From Perkinsus olseni (taxonomy: Eukaryota; Perkinsozoa; Perkinsida): DNA of 23,989 nucleotides. Every line of letters begins with the position of its first letter. Position 1 is the first letter of the stretch. The DNA lies in the NCBI GenBank assembly GCA_013115125.1, contig JABANN010000514.1, forward strand, positions 1 through 23,989, read 5' to 3'. A program made the position numbers and the translations under genes. Shown one piece after another: positions 17,001 through 23,989 of the stretch. The notes below the pieces were generated by a model that made no database searches, was not told the origin of the DNA, and saw nothing but the letters and a program-made list of their open reading frames with translations.

Positions 17001-18857
17001 GGCCCTCACGCCCACAGCAGCTGGTGGTCCCGCAGGTACCGTTCTTCCAGGAGTCCCTCATATTACTATGGCATTTGATCACGATCAACCCGGCCTTCCG
17101 GAAGAGGCTCTGTAGTCGCCACACGGAGGATGTAGTAGCGATCATCCTGCCTCTGGCCTCGGCAGGCTCGGGGCCCGGCGGTCCATTCTTCCGACTAGCA
17201 TCGGACTAGCCACTCGCGTAGATGAGTTTTGATATACCTAGTACCACTCCCTCGATACTGTTAGCGTGTCCCTATGCTCCGCCCACGTGTGTCCTCAGAT
17301 CCTCCACCCTCTTTTGGACCTCCTCGTTTCGTCACGGAACTCTCAGGCGAAGATCGGCCTCCTCCACATGTGCAGTTTTATCCTACTCGTGCTCAGCAGT
17401 GGTACGCTGGCTGATCGAATCTTTCGAACCGACCAGCATGGTGTCCCCTCAGATCGTGACTTTGCAGTGGCCCTTAATGCGCCATTCAAAGGCAGGCGAC
17501 TTCAGGACGTCCCAGTGGTAGGTTTCCGTTCACTGCGTAGGAGTCGAGTGTGTTTTGGAGTCAGTTCGCTGGCACCCTGGCCGATCTGATGACGCTGAGT
17601 ATCTATCGAGTGGTGTCTGATGCGTTGTTTGTCGCTGCCACCGCCAAGTCACCAACAACAGGGGCCGAGAGTCTGATAGACATGATGCTCACGTCTCTCT
17701 GCAATATGTAGGCTGTGCAGTCCGGCATGCCTCGAATACGGTGGAGCGGATAGTCGTTCCGTCCTTCAACCCCGAGGCCGTTGGTTCGATTCCCTGGTCT
17801 CCCTTTAGTTCGGCATATGTAAGGAGTTTCTGTCTGGAGTCGTGTATAAAGATCCTTGACCTACTGAAGCGCTTCTCAAGACCCCACTGGCTCTTCAAGG
17901 GACCCCTCAATCACAACGCCGTGTTTTTCATCATCGAAAGCCTCAATAACGTGGTAGGTAAAACGTACCCGATGGGGCCGCTGACGCTGATGACAGATAC
18001 AATACCAATACGAAGGGAATCATCAGCTCGTCTACTCAATCCTCCGCCATAAGGAGGTTTTCGACTCGCTGAAGCAGTTGAAGGTGGCCGACCGGCATCC
18101 GGGCTTTCGGCGTGGCGGAAGATTCTTCTCAGTTGCCGAAGCCGAGCCCTTCAGTGTCCACGGTGCCCTCCACTGCAGCAGAATCCTCGGTCGATGGCGA
18201 TCATGGAGCATCAGGCCAGGAGCAGGCTTCCCAAGGGAGCGGTGTGGCTCATCATTCGCACTCGGAAGTTGATCTGCTGTGGGTTCAGGTGAACACCCAG
18301 TGAATGAATTCGACGAGTTTGGTAGGGCTGTTGGTAGCCCGGAAGAACGAGTGAAGAAACAGACAGCTCTGATGCACCAGGCGGCCGGGGCCAGCGGTAT
18401 GGGTTTGATCGCAGCCACCGGTATGCTGAAATGAAGCTCTTTAGGTGACCCTTCTGCTGCCGAACAGAAGTGGGCTCCAACGGAGGCGTGGCTGGAAGAA
18501 TGGAAGAACAAACTGATGCAGAAAATGGAAACTATTGATCGCCTCTTCAACGCTCTGTATCCGAAGGTCGGCCCTTTTTCTGATCCTATTGCCGAAATCC
18601 ATTACTCTCTGCAGATCGTCTCTGAATGTGAGTCCGAAGGTGTGACTGACCAGAACGGCGTACTGGAGCTTCTGAAGGACACGACGATGGTCGGAATCCT
18701 TCCGGTGCCGCACCCGATCGTCATCAGAACCTACCAGCAGAATGCTTACACGCAGCTCTGGTTCACTAGTTACCTTTGGGGTGTCATTTTTACGAGGTCC
18801 CAGGCGTTGCCATTGTATGACTGGAAGAAAATCCAACTGATTCTCATCAATCAGTAG
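14097..18857 (+). CDS. HID1: HID1, Golgi protein of the dense-core/secretory pathway
   Basis: HID-1 is an N-myristoylated Golgi-associated protein needed for regulated secretion in animals. It starts MGNSESR (Gly2 for myristoylation). Resolved exons: 14097-14217, 14572-14696, 14778-14784 (7 nt, tentative), 14837-14975, about 15190-15296, about 15509-15729, 16149-16277, 16328-16393, 16442-16592, 16741-16856, 16911-16985, 17036-17134, 17299-17401, 17453-17517, 17565-17707, 17809-17953, 17997-18083, 18133-18241, 18289-18396 and 18445-18857. Blocks matching animal HID1: CVRLLTRIAPFLLEDVD, STVVAYDPKGYGLPY, TYLPSSRKPVPFFQESLILL, KIGLLHMCSFILLVLSS, NHNAVFFIIESLNNV, QYQYEGNHQLVYSILR, VGILPVPHPIVIRTYQ and WFTSYLWGVIF. 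A Ser/Thr/Gln-rich linker precedes the C-terminal domain, as in animals. Splicing in 14976-15508 is incomplete. Three introns carry tRNA-like segments. Confidence 0.94.
15592..15612 (+). repeat. (CTG)7 microsatellite
   Basis: Seven CTG triplets in frame would encode seven leucines in a HID1 exon, in a stretch between conserved blocks where the animal protein has no such run. The local exon border is not certain. Confidence 0.7.
15807..15915 (+). repeat. Intron repeat, copy B (HID1 intron)
   Basis: Counterpart of 13758-13870, in the 419-nt HID1 intron 15730-16148. The 26-nt core is at 15827-15852 and the right-hand block near 15889-15902. Both copies have the same orientation relative to their gene. 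Confidence 0.75.
16394..16441 (+). repeat. 48-nt HID1 intron carrying a tRNA-like 3' segment
   Basis: Complete GT-AG intron. GGGTTCGAACCC at 16405-16416 matches the tRNA B box. A 5-bp T stem (CTGGG/CCTGG, two wobble pairs) encloses the 7-base loop TTCGAAC. A 7-base acceptor-length segment, a G and then ATTTTA follow. No matching 5' acceptor or D arm lies in the intron, so it is not a whole tRNA. Confidence 0.6.
16857..16910 (+). repeat. 54-nt HID1 intron carrying a tRNA-like 3' segment
   Basis: GGGTTCGATCCC at 16871-16882 forms a T arm with four of five stem pairs. It is followed by TGCTTGC, an A in the discriminator position, and TTTTT like a Pol III terminator; the intron then ends in CAG. 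The T run probably also serves as the pyrimidine tract. Confidence 0.6.
17708..17808 (+). repeat. 101-nt HID1 intron with a degenerate tRNA-like sequence
   Basis: TGGTTCGATTCCC at 17782-17794 is B-box-like, with GGAGCGGATAG-type D-arm-like sequence about 50 nt upstream. The T stem keeps only two pairs. The segment ends TCTCCCTTTAG at the acceptor. It is the longest of the four and could be an older, fuller copy. Confidence 0.45.
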
Positions 18858-18980
18858 CAACATTTTTTCAACACACTAAGCAAGGACGTGTCTCATTGTG
18901 AGCTGCTTCCGTCTTTCGTTCATCAGCTCTTCAATTCCAGCCGACTTTTTAGTTTTTTCTCCGTATCCAAAGACAAAGCA

Positions 18981-19248
18981 ATGAGCGCGTTGTTCAACTT
19001 CCAGTCCCTACTCACTGTGATTCTTCTCACCATCTGCACATGCACTCTCCTGAAGCCCAGGTTCCCATCTTTCATTGATAATCACAAGCCCGGTTTCGTA
19101 GGTAAGTATTGATAGCCCTTTACGGCCAGCGCCAACGCTGTTTTCTTCAGGCTTTTTCGGTCGATTCGCAGTGATAGGAGAGCGGCTCAGCCCGTATGTA
19201 TCGCTGGCGTGTATCATTATGGCGGTGGTGACATTATTTCTGCGTTGA
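18981..19248 (+). CDS. TMEM167: KISH / TMEM167 small Golgi membrane protein
   Basis: A small membrane protein of the early secretory pathway; the Drosophila kish gene is needed for constitutive secretion. Two exons, 18981-19101 and 19151-19248, with a 49-nt GT-AG intron, encode 72 residues, exactly the family length. The sequence begins [20 protein letters not shown], a near match to the animal start, then [19 protein letters not shown], then [19 protein letters not shown]. Two membrane segments are expected, near residues 8-25 and 53-70. The ATG is fixed by this conserved start, although the frame is open upstream. It begins 123 nt after the HID1 stop on the same strand. Confidence 0.95.
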
Positions 19249-19604
19249 TTGAATCCTCACTGCAACTGTCTCCTTGTTTGATGTTGAGTTAACATAGTTG
19301 GCGGCACTGGCCAGTTGCTATGATGGACGATTAATGAAGGCTACGTTGAGAGGTTTCAATGAAACCGTTTTGTGTTAAAGCAATTGCCACCACATAACTT
19401 TCGCTGAACAAGTTGAACAGCAGCTGTGCAGCCGTGCGAATGCGATATCCGTCGGCAGCACCGTGCTGCTCAGCAATCGTTCGATATCTTCTGGTTGTTA
19501 GCCAATTACTCCAGCGAACGCATCACTCGGAAGAACTCAACAACAGCGTTAAAAAGAATCGTCAGTATACAAATGCGTCACAAATGTGATTGATTACGTA
19601 ATTA
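19249..19604. other. Intergenic between convergent KISH and amine oxidase
   Basis: 356 nt between two 3' ends. I see no open frame, RNA gene or clear repeat. Confidence 0.5.
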
Positions 19605-22600
19605 TCATCTCCATGTTGCCAGAGCTCTCTTGATGTGACCGTGGCTACAATTCCCTTCCATCAGAGTAGACCATCTCCTGCCGTCAGCCACACATTGCTC
19701 TTCGCTCGCCCGAAGCGGAAGATACCATCTCTCGCCCTCCCAATGGACGAAGTATCTGAACCCTCCCTCAGCCGCGGCCTCGATACCATCAGCCGATCTG
19801 CTAGACCTCGCCCGTTGATCGACCTCATCGTCGGGCTCGATCTTCAATCGCTTGGCCTTCACAGTGCCAGGGTCTGGATAGTCACTCAGCTCCCAGGGCT
19901 GAACGATCGTCTGGCGCGACTTTAGAACCGCTCGAGCGTAGAAATCGGCGAGGCCACAAATGTCGGAGTTCCGTCCCTTAGCGCTCTCCTCAACGAGCGC
20001 ATTTATAAATTTGTTCAAGTCTTGGTAGGTAGGCTGAACTCGCTTAACCCAGGCCTCGACCACCTCACGGTCGAGCTGAGCTTGGCGGACATTCTTGCGT
20101 GCTGGACACACGAGGTCGAACTCAGGGGCCCTCTTGACGTAGCGGAAGCCGTAGGAGAAGTTTTCGATGTCTCTCAGAGTAGGCTGAATGACGATCCGAG
20201 GAAGGCACGAGTCCCTTCCATCGTCACCAGCGGAGGCCGGCACACTACTCTGACCAAGCGAGCTCGCGTCTTCGCCGCTTTTGAGGAGATCAGCCTCCGT
20301 CTCATTGGCCGATGATTCAGCGGCCAGTGATGCTTGATCTTCGACGTGTTCTTTGATGATCTCGACAGCATGCTCACGACCAGATTGCCAAGCTCCGTCG
20401 ACGGTACCGAAGGCTTTGATACTAGTGTACTCACCAGCCAGTCTGAGGGCTCCTTTGAAGGAACCGAGAGGTTTACCCAGGCTGTGCAGATTCTCGGAGA
20501 AGCCAGGCAGAATCTTACAGAAGGCGGTCTGGATGAGGTTGTCAGTGACGAGATGCCTGCCGTAAGGATCAGGGATGGTAGTGCATCCCTTGAACAGACT
20601 CGTGAGCGCCACCTTGACAAATGTATGCCAGTCCTGAGGGTTGCGGGGGGCCGCAGAGGAGATACAAGCCACCAAGATCGCCTTGAACTGGAACGCTCGT
20701 GGAAAATATTTCGTCACATTGACGAAGCGCAAACAGCTCGTACTTGCTATCTTGAAGACCGCCAGATCGTCCCAGCTCTCACAGCCAGGAGACTTCCACT
20801 CTTCCGGGAACGGCGTGCGCTCTCCTTGGTCCCAAGGCGCAACCTTAAAAGCGTAGACCAAGCGCTCGTCAAAACCAGCCCAGAGTCTCGACAAAGACTC
20901 TCTCAAGCGGGTAAGCTCGTCGTCGGGGATCCCCGATATTTGTAGGGCTGTAGCTCCCATGGGGGAGGGCAGGACGGAGATCGGGTCAGCTCTCTGGACG
21001 ACTGGAAGCGGCAAGCAAATGATAACATTCTTGCAGAGTACAAACCTGACGTTGGTGCCACGGCCTGGCAGAGTAAACCACACGACAGAGGTCCACTGAT
21101 TGACGCCATGGGGACCATCAATTTTCCTCACCCGAGCACCGCAGATGACCTCTAGCCTGGACTGGTGATTCTTCACCATGTTCACGACCTCGGACATCAT
21201 CACGCCCCAGCCGATCTGCCGCCCGTCGTAGATGAAACCGCCGTACTCTCGCGGTCGACCTCTTCCCTTCTTGTCATCCTTAGCGAACTGTACCCAATCC
21301 CGGATGGTAGCAACCAGATCCTCCGGGGTATCGTCGCTGAGCTCCTTCTCATCCAAACCCTTGGCGACAAAAGTGGCGAGCTGGCCAGGATCAAGGCCCC
21401 GCAAGGAAGCCACTACCGTGAGGATGTCCCGAAAGGTGAAATCAATAGCTCTCGGGCTACCACCAGCTTCCTCTTTGGCCACGTTTTTCATATTCATGAT
21501 AATCTTACGAGTAAGATACTCTGATTCGACCACAGCTCGAGAGAGCTCTGGCGCTCCTGTGTGCGTGAATTCCGATGCACGCATGTAGTCCAACACGGCC
21601 TCGGCCTCGGGAGTCTTCGACGTCCCGTCGCTCGTCTTCTCGGTAACAAAAATTATGAACTGCTTCTCCTTGACAGTGCCGTCTCTCACCATTGACAAAT
21701 AGTGAGAACGGAATTTGTCGTACACAGGTAGAAAGGCGTCATCCTCACAAGGAAGGAGGAAAGCTCCGACCACGCACGCTTGATGAAAGGCAAAGCAAGC
21801 ATCTACCATATCCCGGCTGACTGGGGAGGTGCCAAAGAAGAAGCCGGTGTCGTCGGCTGTGAGACTCTCCCAGCGAAACTTCGTATTGCTGTTGATCTTT
21901 CTGTTGTTATTCAATAAATACGTGAGCTCGGAGGTCTCAGGAGATGCGGTCGCGAACCAGGCACAGGTGTTCACGGTGTTTATTTGCTGACAAAGATCTC
22001 ATCAAAAATGCACCGTCCGCGATTCGAACCCGCGCGGGTACGTATATGGATACCGCCTTACATCAATAGCGACGCTCCGCATCGCTCTGCCTCCGAGCTG
22101 CGTTGGATTTGCCTCGAGTAGAAGACAATTGCTATCCGGCCTGGCAATGTCAGCGAAGGCGGTCGCTGCTGCTAAGCCCGCAGTTCCGCCGCCCACAATG
22201 ACGATGTCGAACTTCCCTGAAAAAATAAACCGAGAATAAAAGTTAGCCCATCCCGGTCTTGGAAGGACGCACCATAGCAATACTCGTGATCAGAAGCGTC
22301 CAGTCGGTCGCCCTGACTGGGGAAGCCCTTGAGGTTATGCCTGGCAGCATTCGTAGGGTCGATAGTGATCGGGGCTTCTTGCGACACCAATCTGAAATGA
22401 GCTGGCTGTAGGACAGCGAGTACAGGACAGCTGGAGTGATCACCTTATAGTGATAGAGTGGGCGGGAGATCCTCCGTCCGCAGGTGTGTCACCGAGCGCG
22501 GTGACACGGTGTATGTAACCATGCCAGCGATCATCAAGCAGGACACGACGACCTGACGCAGGCATAGGGTAATGATTCTTCCAAAGGAGGCACTCACCTC

Positions 22601-22760
22601 TGAGGCCTGCCCAAAAGTTCGCAGACGCCCCTGGTGTGTCAGGACTGAGCCTTCCGAGGTCGATGGGTTTCAAACCGTCGCGAGTCGGGTCCCATCGTCC
22701 ACCGATCTTTTCTCCACTGATACGCCGACCGTTGCGAGAGGTCATTAAATCTAGCGCCAA
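19605..22760 (-). CDS. FAD-dependent amine-oxidase-like protein, about 990 residues
   Basis: A flavin amine oxidase-family protein; substrate unknown. Exons on the - strand: 22760-22444, 22391-22273, 22216-22062 and 21986-19605, with introns of 52, 56 and 75 nt. The dinucleotide-binding motif FDIVIVGGGTAGLAAA lies near residue 150, with LLLEANPTQLGGRAMR after it. The C-terminal FAD-binding motif GALRLAGEYTSIKAFGTVDG followed by AWQSGREHA is near residues 705-735, in the usual MAO/polyamine oxidase form. A region of about 145 residues before the FAD domain and a tail of about 255 residues after it match nothing I recognise; the tail is acidic, then basic, and ends RRWSTLMEGNCSHGHIKRAL. The spacing between the FAD motifs is long for the family. 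The last exon is 2.4 kb without an intron, unlike its neighbours. Confidence 0.85.
21987..22061 (-). repeat. 75-nt amine oxidase intron carrying a tRNA-like 3' segment
   Basis: On the - strand, GGGTTCGAATC (22031-22021) is followed by an acceptor-length segment ending ACGGTGC, an A, then TTTTT and finally the CAG acceptor. The order and spacing match the HID1 intron 16857-16910, including the shared GCATTTTT. The T stem keeps three of five pairs. It is again sense to its host gene. Confidence 0.55.
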
Positions 22761-23471
22761 CGGGACTGCTCAGGATACTCAGAATATCCCATCAATGCTG
22801 GCTCGCGTCGAGTGCGCAAATCTAGGAGCTAGCGGACGGGCGCCTTGTCGCGAAGGGCAATCGGAAGGAGCTAACGCACCGAGTGCTGCGTGACTCAGAA
22901 GAGAACTCGCGGCGGAACCACCTGCGCATTGGAAAGCAAAAAACTGGCCTTAATACTTCCAACCACCGATCGAATGCTGCTGAGGAAATTCTCTGCAACC
23001 GATGAACTGCGAGAACCTCTGATGACGCAACGATCTTAAGGGACTTCGAAACCTCGAAAAACGGGACAGAAATATGTTAGTAGCGTGCTAACCCATGATT
23101 TCCATCAGGCTTTCTGACAGGTTAGTTAATGGCAATTTGACCACCCTCACACTACCCGGTCCCCCACGCTAAGCGTATACTATCATTGACAACAACCATC
23201 CTAGACCATGGTGATAAGGAGGGAAAGCACTTCGAATTTTTTTCGGTGAACTTGGCCCATAGTATCAACAACGGCAGCACGCATGCACACAGCGTTGCAC
23301 GCACAAACAGAGCAGGAAGCAGCAGTCATTAACCGCGAGTGGGGATGATGGACGGCAGACTTGTCGGAAAGCATACAAGTGACTGCTGGCCATCATACAA
23401 ATAAAGCAGCTCGTGTGAATCAGACTCGGAACGAGCACAGTGTGTCGAAACTGAACGGGAAAACGGTCGAC
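22761..23471. other. Intergenic upstream of the amine oxidase
   Basis: 711 nt between the amine oxidase start and the stop of the next - strand gene. It should contain the amine oxidase 5' UTR and promoter. An 85-codon + frame overlaps its edge but is a shadow. I see no RNA gene or repeat. Confidence 0.5.
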
Positions 23472-23989
23472 TCACTGAGAATGGATAGCCAACTTGCTTT
23501 CTCTGGCGGTCATACTTCGAAGATAAGGAGTACTTGGCTGGAACATCGCCATCCGACCAAGCCAGGCGTTGACGCTATCACACAACCATGGCTCTAGGGC
23601 GGCAGTGAACTTGTTATTGAGGCCGATGGTATGAACACCCGTAGCGATACGAGGATCATCATCCTGAATCCTCCAGACGACCTCGTCAGTGCATTCATTG
23701 GAAGGCATGCTGAACCGTGTGAAACTGGTGGATGCTTTGCATCCAGCCGCCGTACTGAAGTTGGTATCGTTCATGGCACCGGGCTGAATAGTGAGAACAC
23801 CGGGACCGAGAGTACGGCATTCGTGATCAAGGCATTTACCCCACTGAGTTAGGAAGCACTTTGAACTGTAGTAGAAGGCGTTGCCGCTTCCTATCGAGTG
23901 GGCTGCCAATGAACTCATGATGCAGACACGACCCTTTCTACGAGGAACGAAGTGATGGGCCATGAAGTACTGTGAGAGCATCACCTGTT
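23472..23989 (-). CDS. Short-chain dehydrogenase/reductase, C-terminal part
   Basis: A Rossmann-fold NAD(P)-dependent oxidoreductase of the SDR family, cut by the right edge of the window. Visible blocks are RRKGRVCIMSSLAAHSIGSG with the catalytic Ser, the YxxxK motif in AFYYSSKCFLTQW, and GPGVLTIQPGAMNDTNF at the usual PG-turn position after the fourth helix. The catalytic Tyr and Lys are intact. The nucleotide-binding TGxxxGxG motif must lie beyond 23989. About 172 codons are seen, ending KLAIHSQ; no intron is needed. The substrate cannot be inferred. Confidence 0.85.
   Translation of the reverse strand, partial: QVMLSQYFMAHHFVPRRKGRVCIMSSLAAHSIGSGNAFYYSSKCFLTQWGKCLDHECRTLGPGVLTIQPGAMNDTNFSTAAGCKASTSFTRFSMPSNECTDEVVWRIQDDDPRIATGVHTIGLNNKFTAALEPWLCDSVNAWLGRMAMFQPSTPYLRSMTARESKLAIHSQ

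Noticed and set aside
20334-20945. 203-codon + strand open frame
   Set aside because: It is a shadow of the amine oxidase last exon on the - strand, whose reading is supported by FAD motifs.
1-23989. A spliced-leader RNA gene of the dinoflagellate/perkinsid type
   Set aside because: I looked for a CCGTAGCCATYTTGGCTCAAG-like sequence on both strands and saw none. The intron motif shares ATCTT and AAG with it, but not enough to argue descent.

Overview
The window is nuclear DNA from an intron-rich protist. It carries ten protein genes, eight of which can be assigned to a eukaryotic family. Introns are mostly 43-60 nt, with a strong peak at 47-50 nt. Gaps between genes are short, and several same-strand genes lie head to tail. 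I see no rRNA gene, no intact tRNA gene, no CRISPR array and no viral element. Gene style and spacing suggest an alveolate, with Perkinsus or a relative as my best guess. This is inference only, because no diagnostic marker such as a spliced-leader gene is present.

Layout. On the + strand: the 3' part of a HUWE1/TOM1-type HECT ubiquitin ligase (to 1606); a secreted Cys-rich protein of unknown family (1767-2738); TRAPPC13 (about 3211-5935); a paralogue of the secreted protein (6351-7027); and poly(ADP-ribose) glycohydrolase (about 7331-10011). After a 0.9 kb gap, the CAAX protease RCE1 lies on the - strand (10930-11787). It is divergent from diphthine synthase DPH5 (+, 12258-13960), which is followed closely by HID1 (14097-18857) and the 72-residue KISH/TMEM167 gene (18981-19248). 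On the - strand come a roughly 990-residue FAD amine-oxidase-like protein (19605-22760) and a partial short-chain dehydrogenase that runs off the right edge. Many apparent stops and frameshifts disappear once short GT-AG introns are removed, and the spliced proteins then match their families closely. These genes therefore look alive rather than broken.

Functional themes. TRAPPC13, HID1 and KISH all act at the Golgi or in secretory trafficking, and RCE1 processes prenylated proteins at the ER. PARG, the HECT ligase and DPH5 are housekeeping regulators of ADP-ribose, ubiquitin and diphthamide.

The most unusual signal is in the introns. Four introns in two genes (three in HID1, one in the amine oxidase) contain, in sense orientation, what looks like the 3' part of a tRNA: a T-arm with a B-box-like core, often followed by an acceptor-length segment and a T run. 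A second motif, TATCTTAGGTTGAAG, recurs in introns of the HECT gene, TRAPPC13 and PARG. A third repeat of roughly 110 nt is shared by one DPH5 intron and one HID1 intron. Together these suggest that introns here are, or recently were, copies of small mobile units (introner-like).
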